The notes beneath the pieces were generated by a model that searched no databases, was not told where the DNA came from, and was given only the letters and a program-made list of their open reading frames with translations. This document shows, piece after piece, positions 7,805-17,299 of a DNA stretch of 64,000 bases. Every line of letters starts with the position of its first letter. Position 1 is the first letter of the stretch. The stretch is from Zobellia uliginosa (GTDB taxonomy: Bacteria; Bacteroidota; Bacteroidia; Flavobacteriales; Flavobacteriaceae), in contig NZ_FTOB01000003.1 in the NCBI RefSeq assembly GCF_900156625.1, positions 434,001-498,000 on the forward strand, in the 5' to 3' direction. Made by a program: the position numbers and the translations under genes.

Positions 7805-9538
7805 ATGGAAACAGTAAAAATAAAAACACAGGAAAACCCGAAGAAGGAAACTCTGAAGATCAGTGGGGCCGAAGCTATTATTCATTGTCTGCTGGCCGAA
7901 GGGGTCGATTTGCTTTATGGGTATCCTGGCGGGGCCATCATGCCGGTCTATGATGAGCTGTACAAGTTTCAGGACAAGCTTACCCATATTTTAACGCGAC
8001 ATGAACAGGGGGCGGCGCATGCGGCGCAGGGTTATGCCCGTGTTTCGGGTAAAGTGGGGGTGGCTATGGCTACTTCCGGACCGGGTGCGACCAACTTGGT
8101 GACAGGTTTGGCGGATGCCCAAATAGATTCTACACCCATGGTGTGTATTACAGGGCAGGTCACCCGTCATTTGCTGGGGTCCGATGCCTTTCAAGAAACT
8201 GATATCATCGGAATTTCTACTCCTGTGACCAAATGGAACTATCAGATTACCGAGGCTTCCGAAATTCCTGAAATCATGGCAAAGGCTTTCTATATTGCCA
8301 AATCGGGAAGACCAGGTCCGGTATTGGTGGATATCACTAAAAACGCCCAGATCGACGAGTTTGAATTTAGTTATGAAAAATGCACGGCGGTAAGAAGTTA
8401 CGATGCAGTGCCTAAACCAAAGGTTGAAACAATTGAGGCGGCGGCCGAATTGATCAATAATGCAAAGAGACCATTTATAGTTTGGGGTCAGGGCGTTATT
8501 TTGGGAAGGGCCGAAGAGGAGCTTAAGGCCTTGGTCGAGAAATCGGGTATTCCTGCAGCTTGGACGATTATGGGGGCTTCGGCCTTAGATAGTGAGCACC
8601 CTTTGAATGTGGGTATGGTAGGGATGCACGGAAACTACGGGCCTAATATGTTGACCAACGAGTGTGATGTGCTTATAGCAATAGGTATGCGTTTTGATGA
8701 TCGTGTTACGGGAAGTCTTGATACCTACGCCAAACAGGCTAAAGTCATTCACTTTGAAATAGATAAGGCGGAGATAAACAAGAATGTCCATGCCGATGTA
8801 GCGGTTTTGGGCAACTCTAAAGAGACTTTAGGGCTAATGCTTCCGTTGATCAAAGAGAATACACATGAAGCTTGGCATAACGAGTTCAAGGAAAAATATA
8901 AAATCGAATTTGATCAGATAATCAAGAACGATATTCACCCGACCAAAGAAGGTTTGACCATGGGTGAGGTAATCGAGGAGATAAACATCGCATCTGAGCA
9001 AAATGCGGTTATCGTTACCGATGTAGGTCAGCATCAAATGATAGGCTGTCGGTATGCGAAGTTCAAAAAGAGTAAAAGTAACATTACCTCCGGGGGATTG
9101 GGTACTATGGGATTTGCCCTTCCTGCGGCCATAGGGGCCAAAATGGGTGCCATGGACCGTGAAGTGGTGGCCATTATCGGAGACGGGGGCTACCAAATGA
9201 CCATTCAAGAACTTGGGGTGATTTTCCAGCATAACGTTCCTGTTAAGATTGTGGTATTGAACAACGATCATTTGGGTATGGTACGTCAGTGGCAAGAGCT
9301 TTTCTTTGATAAGAGATATGCTTCTACTGTAATGGTAAACCCTGATTTTGTTAAGATTGCCGAAGGTTACAGCATCGAGGCGAAAAGGGTGGGCAAAAGG
9401 GAAGACCTTAAAACGGCCATTCAAGAAATGATCGCTTCTGATAAGCCTTATTTCCTAGAGGTTAAGGTGGAAAAGGAAGACAACGTGTTTCCGATGATTC
9501 CTTCCGGTGCCTCTGTTTCCGAAATACGATTGAAATAA
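7805..9538 (+). CDS. ilvB: Acetolactate synthase large (catalytic) subunit
   Basis: This thiamine-diphosphate enzyme joins two pyruvates to acetolactate, or pyruvate and 2-oxobutyrate to acetohydroxybutyrate, the first shared step of Val/Leu/Ile synthesis. Its 577 residues carry the catalytic Glu67 in RHEQGAAHAAQGYAR, the GDGG motif at 459-462 and NND some 26 residues later, which together bind Mg-ThDP. The FAD-binding middle domain is intact (GMHGNYGPNML, GMRFDDRVTG). The charged N-terminal 20 residues before ISGAEAI are not conserved in general. The small subunit ilvN does not follow directly: a methyltransferase gene and a decayed gene intervene. Confidence 0.98.
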   Translation: METVKIKTQENPKKETLKISGAEAIIHCLLAEGVDLLYGYPGGAIMPVYDELYKFQDKLTHILTRHEQGAAHAAQGYARVSGKVGVAMATSGPGATNLVTGLADAQIDSTPMVCITGQVTRHLLGSDAFQETDIIGISTPVTKWNYQITEASEIPEIMAKAFYIAKSGRPGPVLVDITKNAQIDEFEFSYEKCTAVRSYDAVPKPKVETIEAAAELINNAKRPFIVWGQGVILGRAEEELKALVEKSGIPAAWTIMGASALDSEHPLNVGMVGMHGNYGPNMLTNECDVLIAIGMRFDDRVTGSLDTYAKQAKVIHFEIDKAEINKNVHADVAVLGNSKETLGLMLPLIKENTHEAWHNEFKEKYKIEFDQIIKNDIHPTKEGLTMGEVIEEINIASEQNAVIVTDVGQHQMIGCRYAKFKKSKSNITSGGLGTMGFALPAAIGAKMGAMDREVVAIIGDGGYQMTIQELGVIFQHNVPVKIVVLNNDHLGMVRQWQELFFDKRYASTVMVNPDFVKIAEGYSIEAKRVGKREDLKTAIQEMIASDKPYFLEVKVEKEDNVFPMIPSGASVSEIRLK

Positions 9539-9566
9539 TAGGGGCTTGTCCTCATAGATTAGAGAT

Positions 9567-10148
9567 ATGCTCGACTCCCAAATAATGGATCAACCAAAAA
9601 TCTATCAAGAGATTCAGCGAAAATCGAAGGAAGTTGGCTTTACCATGCCTTCCGATCTATATGTCGGTAGCTTGTTGAAAACATTGATGTTGTCAAAGCC
9701 CAATGGAAGATTTTTGGAAATGGGCACGGGCATTGGCTTGAGCCTATCATGGATGATAGATGGTATGGGGCCTGGTAGTCGTTTGGTTTCCGTAGACAGT
9801 GATAGTGATCTCATAGAGATCGTATCGGGCTATTTTGGGGCCGACAAACGGGTGGAGTTGGTTTGTCAAGATGGATCGGAGTGGATCCGTTCGTATGAAG
9901 GGGCGCATTTCGATTTGATTTTTGCCGATGCTTGGCCTGGAAAATACAGTGAAATAGATGAAATGCTTCGTCTTTTGACTATAGGAGGTTTTTATATTGT
10001 GGACGATATGACGGCCCAACCCAATTGGCCTGAAGGCCATGAAGATAACGTAGGGCGTTTGGTGGGGTATTTGGAAGGTCGGGATGATCTTGTTTTGACC
10101 AAGTTGAACTGGTCTACAGGCCTGATCGTTGCGGTAAAAACCAAATAG
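9567..10148 (+). CDS. Class I SAM-dependent O-methyltransferase-like protein
   Basis: A 193-residue protein with a Rossmann-type methyltransferase fold: motif I FLEMGTGIGLS near residues 50-60, then SVDSDSD (ribose-binding acidic turn), FDLIFADAWPGKY, and GGFYIVDDMT as the later strand. It resembles small CmcI/catechol-O-methyltransferase-type enzymes. The substrate is unknown. It starts 28 bases after ilvB and is on the same strand, so it is co-transcribed with the ilv genes, separating the catalytic from the regulatory subunit of acetolactate synthase. A second possible start is Met-7 at 9585. No obvious step in branched-chain synthesis needs a methyltransferase. Confidence 0.85.
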   Translation: MLDSQIMDQPKIYQEIQRKSKEVGFTMPSDLYVGSLLKTLMLSKPNGRFLEMGTGIGLSLSWMIDGMGPGSRLVSVDSDSDLIEIVSGYFGADKRVELVCQDGSEWIRSYEGAHFDLIFADAWPGKYSEIDEMLRLLTIGGFYIVDDMTAQPNWPEGHEDNVGRLVGYLEGRDDLVLTKLNWSTGLIVAVKTK

Positions 10149-10197
10149 GTACAAGTCTTTGAAAAAAGTAAGGATAAGTCGGGTGGTTTATAATTGA

Positions 10198-10406
10198 AAT
10201 GCCCAAGTTTACAACGATAAGCATGCTTTCGTATACGATTATAAAAAAGCCTTGCTAGGGATTTTAACACCAAAATCGCATAAAAAGACCCTTGATTTCG
10301 GCTGTGGTTCGAATAAGTTGACCTTAATATAGCAAAAGAAGAACGGTTTATAGGGAATAAGTGGTGTACCGATTACAAAGGTATTCGGATTATAGCGAAT
10401 AAATAA
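10198..10406 (+). pseudogene. Relic of a second SAM-dependent methyltransferase
   Basis: An open stretch 10198-10329 reads NAQVYNDKHAFVYDY, then a region ending TLDFGCGSNKLT and a stop at 10330. This is the N-terminus and motif I of a trans-aconitate-methyltransferase-like protein, in which a Trp-Asn-Ala opening is usual; here the Trp codon position is TGA (10195-10197). A different frame at 10356-10406 reads WCTDYKGIRIIANK and a stop, which looks like the C-terminal end of the same family. The roughly 150-200 residues normally between are gone. I read this as a gene with start lost, an internal deletion and frame damage. It is unrelated in sequence detail to the intact methyltransferase just upstream. 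Confidence 0.55.
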
Positions 10407-10421
10407 AGAAGATAATAACCC

Positions 10422-10477
10422 TCGAGCGCAGTTGAGGGCGAATAAAATTGAATAATTTGGTTGTCGACTGCGCTCGA
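10422..10477. repeat. 11-bp inverted repeat, possible dispersed palindromic element
   Basis: TCGAGCGCAGT at 10422-10432 is exactly complementary to ACTGCGCTCGA at 10467-10477, with a 34-base spacer. A short inner hairpin CCCTC/GAGGG lies at its left side. Sequences of the form CGACTGCGCTCGA are common between genes in Flavobacteria, so this may be one copy of a repeated family; copy number cannot be judged from one window. The right arm ends 22 bases before the ilvN ATG and may affect its translation. Confidence 0.55.
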
Positions 10478-10499
10478 TCAGATACTATTAAAATACGCA

Positions 10500-11030
10500 A
10501 TGGAAAAACAATGGTTTACCATATCGGTATATTCCGAGAACAATGTAGGTTTGCTGAATAGAATTTCAGGGATTTTCTTAAAGAGACACATTAATATAGA
10601 AAGTTTAAATGTTTCTAAGTCAGAGATAGATGGCGTATCTAAATTTACCATTGTTGTGCATACCACCGAGCGATGGACGCACAATATCGTAGGTCAGATA
10701 GAAAAACAGATCGAGGTGATAAAGGCCTTTTATCATACCGACGACGAAACGATCTATCAAGAATCGGCCCTGTTTAAGATTGCATCGGACCTCTTGTTCG
10801 ATGAAAGACAGATCCAAAATATCATAAAAGAGAACAACTCGCAGATCGTTACCGTGGCGCGTGACTTTTTTGTGATCGCAAAATCGGGACGTAGAAACGA
10901 AATCGATGAAATGTACGATCAGTTAAAGCCTTTCGGTATTATGCAATTTGTACGTTCGGGCCGTATTTCGGTATCTAAGGAGGAAATGCGGATTACCGCT
11001 TTGCTCAATGAATTTTATCAAGAAAAATAA
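10500..11030 (+). CDS. ilvN: Acetolactate synthase small (regulatory) subunit
   Basis: The regulatory partner of IlvB gives feedback inhibition by valine. It has 176 residues, with the N-terminal ACT domain FTISVYSENNVGLLNRISGIFLKRHINIESL and the conserved C-terminal half (FVIAKSGRRNEIDEMYDQLKPFGIMQFVRSGRISV). The frame extends upstream to a TTG at 10461, but that extension runs through an inverted repeat and lacks homology. The ATG at 10500, immediately before EKQWFTISVYSEN, is the sensible start. It is separated from ilvB by an intact methyltransferase and a decayed one. Confidence 0.95.
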   Translation: MEKQWFTISVYSENNVGLLNRISGIFLKRHINIESLNVSKSEIDGVSKFTIVVHTTERWTHNIVGQIEKQIEVIKAFYHTDDETIYQESALFKIASDLLFDERQIQNIIKENNSQIVTVARDFFVIAKSGRRNEIDEMYDQLKPFGIMQFVRSGRISVSKEEMRITALLNEFYQEK

Positions 11031-11125
11031 CAAAATTATATTCAATAATTAATTTAATAAAAAGTCTTGTTGATGTCTATGAAGTAAGATAGCTTTAGCG
11101 AGAATTTGAAAAACACGATTGAAAA

Positions 11126-12601
11126 ATGGCAAATTACTTTAATACACTTTCTTTAAGAGATCAATTGGCCCAGTTGGGAAAATGTAGGTTTATGGAAGCT
11201 TCGGAATTCTCCGAAGGTGTATCGGCTTTAAAAGGAAAGAAAATAGTTATCGTTGGTTGTGGGGCCCAAGGTCTCAACCAAGGTCTCAACATGCGTGATT
11301 CGGGTCTTGATATTTCGTACGCGCTAAGGGATGCCGCAATTAAAGAAAAAAGACAATCGTTTTTGAACGCTACGGAAAACGGTTTTACCGTTGGTGCCTA
11401 TGCGGATTTGATTCCTAGTGCCGATATGGTAATCAACCTTACTCCTGACAAACAGCATACTGCCGTTGTTGGTGCGGTAATGCCATTGATGAAAAAGGGA
11501 GCGACTTTATCGTATTCACATGGTTTCAACATTGTGGAAGAAGGTACTCAAGTACGCGAAGACCTTACTGTGATTATGGTAGCGCCCAAGAGTCCAGGTT
11601 CTGAGGTGCGTGAAGAATACAAAAGAGGTTTTGGTGTACCTACCTTGATCGCGGTTCACCCGGAGAACGATCCAGAAGGAAAGGGCTTGGAGCAGGCCAA
11701 GGCATACGCCGCTGCTACTGGAGGCCATAGGGCAGGTGTTTTGGAATCTTCCTTTGTTGCCGAGGTAAAGTCCGATTTAATGGGTGAGCAAACCATTCTT
11801 TGTGGATTGTTGCAAACAGGTAGTATTCTTTGTTTCGATAAAATGATCGAAAAGGGAATCGATTCCGGTTATGCTTCCAAATTGATCCAATACGGATGGG
11901 AGACCATTACCGAAGGAATGAAATACGGTGGTATCACCAATATGATGGATCGTTTGTCGAATCCTGCCAAAATCAAGGCTTTTGAACTTTCTGAAGAATT
12001 GAAAGACATCATGCGTCCGCTTTTCCAAAAGCATATGGATGATATTATGACCGGCCATTTCTCAAAAACCATGATGGAAGACTGGGCCAATGACGATAAA
12101 AATCTTTTGACTTGGCGTGCGGAAACCGGTGAAACGGCTTTTGAAAAAACTCCTGCAGGTGACGATAAAATATCTGAGCAAGAATTTTACGACAATGGGG
12201 TGTTAATGATCGCTATGGTAAGGGCCGGTGTTGAATTGGCTTATGAAAGCATGACGGAATCGGGTATTATCGGTGAGTCGGCTTACTATGAGTCATTGCA
12301 CGAAACTCCGCTAATTGCAAACACCATTGCAAGAAAGAAATTGTTCGAGATGAATCGTGTTATTTCCGATACCGCTGAGTACGGTTGTTACCTGTTCGAT
12401 CATGCCTGTAAGCCGCTATTGGCCGATTTTATGAAAAAAATCGATACCGACGTTATCGGTAAGGCTTATGGAGAAGGTAAAGACAACGGGGTTGACAATG
12501 CTAAACTCATAGCCGTGAACAAAGTACTTCGTGAGCATCCGGTCGAAATCGTAGGCGCAAGACTTCGCGCATCTATGACGGCCATGAAGCCGATTGTATA
12601 A
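11126..12601 (+). CDS. ilvC: Ketol-acid reductoisomerase, class II (long form)
   Basis: The enzyme converts acetolactate and acetohydroxybutyrate to the dihydroxy acids by a Mg-dependent alkyl shift and NADPH reduction. The length of 491 residues equals the long enterobacterial/plant form, with a duplicated C-terminal knotted domain. The Rossmann motif [20 protein letters not shown] is near residue 40, and metal-binding acidic patches such as [13 protein letters not shown] and the later repeat are present. It is 95 bases after ilvN and followed by a terminator-like hairpin before ilvA. Confidence 0.98.
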   Translation: MANYFNTLSLRDQLAQLGKCRFMEASEFSEGVSALKGKKIVIVGCGAQGLNQGLNMRDSGLDISYALRDAAIKEKRQSFLNATENGFTVGAYADLIPSADMVINLTPDKQHTAVVGAVMPLMKKGATLSYSHGFNIVEEGTQVREDLTVIMVAPKSPGSEVREEYKRGFGVPTLIAVHPENDPEGKGLEQAKAYAAATGGHRAGVLESSFVAEVKSDLMGEQTILCGLLQTGSILCFDKMIEKGIDSGYASKLIQYGWETITEGMKYGGITNMMDRLSNPAKIKAFELSEELKDIMRPLFQKHMDDIMTGHFSKTMMEDWANDDKNLLTWRAETGETAFEKTPAGDDKISEQEFYDNGVLMIAMVRAGVELAYESMTESGIIGESAYYESLHETPLIANTIARKKLFEMNRVISDTAEYGCYLFDHACKPLLADFMKKIDTDVIGKAYGEGKDNGVDNAKLIAVNKVLREHPVEIVGARLRASMTAMKPIV

Positions 12602-12612
12602 TTGATAAAACG

Positions 12613-12676
12613 ACCCTGTCCGGTTTTTTTAGTCTTCCAAACTATAGGAAGTTAAAATTCTAGACAGGGTTTTTTA
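12613..12676 (+). terminator. Possible terminator between ilvC and ilvA
   Basis: ACCCTGTC 12613-12620 pairs with GACAGGGT 12663-12670, followed by six T. The loop is large (42 bases) but holds an inner hairpin CTTCC/GGAAG (12634-12638 with 12647-12651). It may only reduce read-through into ilvA, which starts 3 bases after the T run. Confidence 0.6.
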
Positions 12677-12678
12677 AT

Positions 12679-13929
12679 ATGACGTATTTTCCTAGTATAC
12701 CGGATATCAAAAAGGCGGCTGCGACCATCGCCCAGGTGGCTTCGGAAACCCCTTTAATGCAAAGCATACGGCTGTCAAAGGCTTATGGTGCCAATGTTCT
12801 TCTTAAGCGAGAAGACCTGCATCGGGTGCGTTCCTATAAAATTCGAGGGGCATTCAATAAGATCAGTTCGCTTTCGGAAGAGGAAAGGGTAAAGGGAATT
12901 GTGTGCGCCAGTGCGGGAAACCATGCCCAAGGCGTAGCTTTTGCTTGTAATCATCTAAAAATTCAAGGTACGGTATATATGCCTTCGGTAACACCGAAGC
13001 AAAAAATAGAGCAGACCAAAATGTTCGGCGGTGAATGGGTCACCGTTGTGCTTGAAGGCGATACTTTTGACGACTCGTCTAAAAGTGCCAGGGCATTTTG
13101 TGAAAGCAGCGATAAGACCTATATCCATCCTTTTGACGACCCTAAGGTCATTGAAGGGCAGGCTACGGTAGGCTTGGAGCTCTTGGAACAGTTTAAGGAG
13201 CCTATAGATTACATTTTTGTGGCCGTGGGCGGAGGTGGACTCGCTTCGGGTTTAATAGGCGTCTTTAAAGAACTGTCGCCTAGCACCAAAATCATAGGTG
13301 TTGAGCCCGAAGGGGCGCCATCTATGAAGACTTCCATGGAAAATAACGTGAATACCGAGCTTTTAAAAATCGATAAGTTTATTGATGGTGCTGCGGTACA
13401 AAAAGTGGGGGATTTGACCTTTTCCATCTGTAAGGAAGGACTTTATGATATGGTAACCGTGCCGGAAGGTAAAGTGTGCCAGACCATTCTTGACCTGTAC
13501 AATAGGGATGCCATTGTAGTCGAACCTGCCGGGGCATTGACCATAGCGGCTTTAGATGGCTTTGCTTCCGAAATAAGGGACAAGAGCGTTGTTTGCATTC
13601 TTAGTGGAAGCAATAACGATATCACCCGAACGGCGGAGATTAAGGAAAGAGCCCTTTTATACGGCCGCCTTAAACATTATTTTATTGTAAGGTTTCCACA
13701 AAGACCTGGTGCCTTAAAGGAGTTCGTAGCAGAGATTTTAGGCCCTGATGATGATATTACCCATTTTGAATATTCAAAAAAATCGAGTCGTGAAAACGCG
13801 CCGGCCATTGTTGGTATCGAGCTCAAAAGTCCTGAAGACCTAGAACCACTGGTACAGCGAATGAAGGCAAACAACTTTTATGGAGACTACCTGAATGACA
13901 AACCCGACTTGTTTCAGTATCTCGTGTAA
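12679..13929 (+). CDS. ilvA: Threonine dehydratase (biosynthetic type)
   Basis: A pyridoxal-phosphate enzyme deaminating threonine to 2-oxobutyrate, the first step of isoleucine synthesis. It has 416 residues. PLP lysine K54 is in RVRSYKIRGAF, the phosphate loop GGGGLASG is present, and a C-terminal ACT-like regulatory domain begins near residue 333 (YFIVRFPQRPGALKEFV). One regulatory domain places it with the shorter form seen in Bacillus and Corynebacterium rather than the 514-residue E. coli enzyme. The ATG lies just after the ilvC hairpin, so its expression depends on read-through or on a local promoter I cannot identify. Confidence 0.96.
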   Translation: MTYFPSIPDIKKAAATIAQVASETPLMQSIRLSKAYGANVLLKREDLHRVRSYKIRGAFNKISSLSEEERVKGIVCASAGNHAQGVAFACNHLKIQGTVYMPSVTPKQKIEQTKMFGGEWVTVVLEGDTFDDSSKSARAFCESSDKTYIHPFDDPKVIEGQATVGLELLEQFKEPIDYIFVAVGGGGLASGLIGVFKELSPSTKIIGVEPEGAPSMKTSMENNVNTELLKIDKFIDGAAVQKVGDLTFSICKEGLYDMVTVPEGKVCQTILDLYNRDAIVVEPAGALTIAALDGFASEIRDKSVVCILSGSNNDITRTAEIKERALLYGRLKHYFIVRFPQRPGALKEFVAEILGPDDDITHFEYSKKSSRENAPAIVGIELKSPEDLEPLVQRMKANNFYGDYLNDKPDLFQYLV

Positions 13930-14009
13930 AGGTTTCACGATTTTCGGTTGTTTTATGAAATTCGTGTAAGGGAGGCCTATTTTAGGTAACTTCGATTTTT
14001 ATAATTATG

Positions 14010-14017
14010 TACTTTTG
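14010..14017 (+). promoter_or_regulatory. Candidate promoter for the GapN-like gene
   Basis: TACTTTTG is a full -7 match placed 50 bases before the ATG. The expected -33 TTG is absent. It suggests the dehydrogenase can be expressed apart from the ilv operon. Confidence 0.4.
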
Positions 14018-14067
14018 TAAGAATTGTACTCCTTAATTTTTTAAGTTAAAGAACTAACCTTTTTAAA

Positions 14068-15648
14068 ATGACAACTATACCTGAAGCATATCAGATTAAC
14101 AAGATAATAGACCAAAGAAAATACTTGGTAAACGGAGAGCTGAAAACGTGGGAAGGTAAGACCACAGAGGTCTTTTCTACCATATCTTCTACCGAAGCCT
14201 ATAAACCCACATTATTGGGTAGTATTCCCGACATGGGCGAGCCTGAAGCCCTTGATGCCCTAGATTCCGCCATGAAGGCTTTTAATAGGGGGCAAGGCGT
14301 TTGGCCGACCATGCACGTAAAAGACCGTATTGAATGTATGGAGAACTTTGTACGGCAGATGAAGACCAAACGGGAGGAAATCGTAAAATTGCTGATGTGG
14401 GAAATCGGTAAATCGTTACCCGATAGCCAGAAAGAATTTGACCGTACCGTAGATTATATAAACGATACCATCGAGGAGTATAAGGATTTGGACCGCAATT
14501 CGGCCAAGTTTCAAAAACACGATGGTGTCTATGCCCATATTAAAAGGGGACCTGTAGGGGTTGTACTTTGTTTGGGGCCTTATAACTATCCGCTCAATGA
14601 AACCTTTGCATTGCTTATTCCTGCCATTATTATGGGGAATACCACTATTTTTAAGCCGGCAAAGCACGGGGTCTTATTGATTACGCCTTTGTTGGAGGCC
14701 TTTCAGACCAGTTTCCCTAAAGGTGTGGTAAACATCCTTTTTGGAAGGGGTAGGGCCGTTGCGGCACCCATTATGCAGACCGGTAAGGTAGATGTATTGG
14801 CCTTGATAGGAAACAGTAAATCGGCAAACGCCTTGCAAGAGCAACACCCTAAAAGCAACCGTTTGCGTTTGGTTTTAGGTTTGGAGGCTAAGAATCCGGC
14901 CATTATTCTTCCTGATGCCGACCTAGATCTGACCATCGATGAGTGTATTGCCGGAACCCTGTCTTTTAATGGTCAAAGATGTACGGCCTTAAAAGTAATC
15001 TATGTACATGAAGATATCAAGGGTGAGTTTTTGAAACGCTATTCCAAAAGGGTAGACGATTTAAAATTCGGAAATCCTTGGGAAGACGGGGTGAAATTGA
15101 CACCTCTTCCAGAGCCGGGAAAACCGGCCTATATTCAAGAGTTGATTGATGACGCCCTTGAAAAAGGAGCAAAAATAAAGAACAAAAAAGGAGGTCAAAA
15201 ATTCGATAATTACATCTGGCCTGCCGTGCTTTATCCGGTTAACAAGGATATGAGGGTATACCAAGAGGAACAGTTCGGACCTGTGGTACCTGTACTTTCA
15301 TTCTCCGATATTGAAGAGCCCTTAAACGATATGGCGGAAAGTAATTACGGACAACAGGTGAGTTTGTTCGGAAAGGATGTATACGCACTTTCCCCCTTAA
15401 TTGACTCCTTGGTTAACTTGGTGTGTAGGGTGAACTTGAACAGTTCTTGCCAACGTGGTCCCGATGTGTATCCGTTTACGGGAAGAAAAGATTCGGCCCA
15501 AGCCACTTTAAGCGTTCATGATGCTTTGCGATCCTTCTCTATTCGAACATTCGTCGCCTTTAAGGATAACGATTTGAACAATGAGACCATTCAGCAGTTA
15601 TTGGAAGCCAAACTTTCGAATTTTGTCAGTACGGACTATATACTGTAA
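14068..15648 (+). CDS. NADP-dependent non-phosphorylating glyceraldehyde-3-phosphate dehydrogenase (GapN type)
   Basis: Aldehyde dehydrogenase superfamily, 526 residues. The catalytic cysteine is C305 in [11 protein letters not shown] and the general base is the Glu near 273 in [11 protein letters not shown]. Strand [18 protein letters not shown] and the nucleotide loop with KPAKHG are clear. The [10 protein letters not shown] and NSSCQRGPD motifs fit the GapN/ALDH11 group, which oxidises glyceraldehyde-3-phosphate directly to 3-phosphoglycerate and yields NADPH. Branched-chain synthesis uses NADPH at IlvC, so the placement after ilvA may be more than chance, but co-regulation is not shown. 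A terminator follows at 15749. Confidence 0.87.
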   Translation: MTTIPEAYQINKIIDQRKYLVNGELKTWEGKTTEVFSTISSTEAYKPTLLGSIPDMGEPEALDALDSAMKAFNRGQGVWPTMHVKDRIECMENFVRQMKTKREEIVKLLMWEIGKSLPDSQKEFDRTVDYINDTIEEYKDLDRNSAKFQKHDGVYAHIKRGPVGVVLCLGPYNYPLNETFALLIPAIIMGNTTIFKPAKHGVLLITPLLEAFQTSFPKGVVNILFGRGRAVAAPIMQTGKVDVLALIGNSKSANALQEQHPKSNRLRLVLGLEAKNPAIILPDADLDLTIDECIAGTLSFNGQRCTALKVIYVHEDIKGEFLKRYSKRVDDLKFGNPWEDGVKLTPLPEPGKPAYIQELIDDALEKGAKIKNKKGGQKFDNYIWPAVLYPVNKDMRVYQEEQFGPVVPVLSFSDIEEPLNDMAESNYGQQVSLFGKDVYALSPLIDSLVNLVCRVNLNSSCQRGPDVYPFTGRKDSAQATLSVHDALRSFSIRTFVAFKDNDLNNETIQQLLEAKLSNFVSTDYIL

Positions 15649-15748
15649 TGTAGGCTTGAATTAGGGGAATGCAAGGAGTTTCATTGTATTCCTGCACATC
15701 TCTCAAGCTTTGTTAAGTTGGACTGAGAATAGGTCTAAAGTATAAGAT

Positions 15749-15779
15749 ATTACCCCTGCTTATAGGGGTAATTTTTTTT
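15749..15779 (+). terminator. Terminator after the GapN-like gene
   Basis: ATTACCCCT 15749-15757 pairs with AGGGGTAAT 15764-15772 around a 6-base loop, then seven T. It sits 100 bases after the stop codon. Confidence 0.85.
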
Positions 15780-15840
15780 ATGGGGTAATATAACATAGAA
15801 ATTTGACAAAGGGGCATAGTTACGCTGTGTTTTCGTGCCC

Positions 15841-15848
15841 TACATTTG
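15841..15848 (+). promoter_or_regulatory. Candidate promoter for the MFS gene
   Basis: TACATTTG fully matches the -7 consensus, 81 bases before the MFS ATG and just after the preceding terminator. No TTG lies at the ideal distance. Confidence 0.45.
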
Positions 15849-15929
15849 TAGTGTAAATAGAAGTTGTTTTTGTAATGTAAGTTTTGACGCCTTGCAAAGA
15901 CAAATGTTGAATGAAAAAAATGATGTGAT

Positions 15930-17129
15930 ATGAAAGCAAACACAGCAAATAGGAGGGCGCTAATTTCTTTGGCGATAGGAGGTTTCGGTATTGGATTGAC
16001 GGAGTTTGTGATTATGGGCATTCTTCCCGATGTGGCCAAAGGATTGAATATTAGTATTCCCGAAGCGGGCCATTCCATTGCCGCTTATGCCCTTGGTGTA
16101 GTGGTGGGGGCACCATTATTGGCCAAAATAGGCTCAAAATTGAATTCCAGGACCGTTTTGTTGTTATTGATGGGATGGTTTACCTTATTCAATACCTTAT
16201 CCGGTTTTGCCGATAGTTATGGTACGTTGCTGGTGACCCGATTCTTATCTGGTTTGCCCCATGGTGCCTTTTTTGGTATCGGCGCCGTTGTAGCGGGTAA
16301 ATTGGTCAAGGCGGGCAAGTCTGCTCAAGCAATTGCCGTAATGTTCTCAGGGTTGACGATAGCCAATGTAATCGGAGTGCCGACGGGAACCTATATCGGA
16401 CACCATTATGATTGGAGCATTTCTTTCTTTATGGTAGGTGTAGTTGGGTTTTTGGCGATATCGAGTGTATTTTTCTGGATGCCTAAAATTGCCCCTGAAT
16501 TGCCTAAACCGCGTTCAAAGGACAATAAGGGATTGAGAAATACGGAACTTTGGGCGCTAATCGCCCTTACAACTATCGGTACAGGAGGATTTTTTGCTTG
16601 GTACAGCTATATTGCCCCCTTGGTGACCGATGTTGCGGGTTGGGGTGAGAATATGGTGAGTTATGCCATGATATTGGCAGGGTTAGGTATGGTGGTGGGG
16701 AACTTTCTAGGGGCAAAGATGGCCGAGTGGTTCGTGCCGCTAAAAGCCGTGGCCATTAGTCTTGGTTTTATGGTAGCGCTATTGCTGGTCAATGCGGTAG
16801 TGGCAACAAACCCCAACGTCTTACTGGTTATGACCTTTTTGATAGGACTCGCATCTTTTACGGTTTCGACACCCATACAAATGGCAATAATCAACACCTC
16901 AAAAGGAAACGAAATGCTAGGGTCTTCAATGAACCAAAGTGCTTTTAATATGGGGAATGCATCTGGAGCCTATTTGGCCGGACTGCCAATTGCCTATGGT
17001 TATGGGGTGGTCTATTCGGGAGTCGTAGGTGCGGTACTGGCCGGTACCGGGGTGGCAATGGCCGTAGCCATACTCGTGTATAGAAGGCAAAGGGCCAATA
17101 AGTACCGAAAGTTGGCGTATAATAGCTAA
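15930..17129 (+). CDS. MFS transporter, AraJ/YdhP-type exporter
   Basis: This 399-residue inner-membrane carrier has about twelve hydrophobic helices and a cytoplasmic Arg/Lys-rich end (YRRQRANKYRKLAYNS). The drug:H+ antiporter-1 pattern is visible in loop 2-3 (GAPLLAKIGSKLNSRTVLLLLM) and motif C-like VIGVPTGTYIG in helix 5. The opening, GGFGIGLTEFVIMGILPDVA, is typical of the AraJ/PbuE/NepI-like group that exports sugars, purines or drugs. Substrate unknown. It stands alone between two terminators, followed by two AraC regulators on the same strand which may control it. Confidence 0.88.
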   Translation: MKANTANRRALISLAIGGFGIGLTEFVIMGILPDVAKGLNISIPEAGHSIAAYALGVVVGAPLLAKIGSKLNSRTVLLLLMGWFTLFNTLSGFADSYGTLLVTRFLSGLPHGAFFGIGAVVAGKLVKAGKSAQAIAVMFSGLTIANVIGVPTGTYIGHHYDWSISFFMVGVVGFLAISSVFFWMPKIAPELPKPRSKDNKGLRNTELWALIALTTIGTGGFFAWYSYIAPLVTDVAGWGENMVSYAMILAGLGMVVGNFLGAKMAEWFVPLKAVAISLGFMVALLLVNAVVATNPNVLLVMTFLIGLASFTVSTPIQMAIINTSKGNEMLGSSMNQSAFNMGNASGAYLAGLPIAYGYGVVYSGVVGAVLAGTGVAMAVAILVYRRQRANKYRKLAYNS

Positions 17130-17170
17130 TTAAGGTAGCACGTAAAAAAATCACATTTTAAATTGAGATA

Positions 17171-17206
17171 AAAAAACTCCCAAGCGATTTCTTGGGAGTT
17201 TTTTTG
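17171..17206 (+). terminator. Terminator after the MFS gene
   Basis: AAAAACTCCCAAG and CTTGGGAGTTTTT (17172-17184 with 17191-17203) form a 13-bp stem with a 6-base loop and a T run. It is symmetrical enough to work in both directions. Confidence 0.9.
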
Positions 17207-17299
17207 TGGCCAATTATACCGTATTCCCTACAAGCGATACAATATATACGTTATAAATATCGGTTTTTTACTACTTTAGTGATAGTCAATACGTTAAAT

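Noticed and set aside
10461-10499. Longer ilvN starting at a TTG
   Set aside because: The extension is read out of an inverted repeat and no ACT-domain homology begins before the ATG at 10500.
17192-17299. Longer first AraC protein
   Set aside because: The extension starts in the terminator hairpin of the MFS gene; the ATG at 17300 is better.
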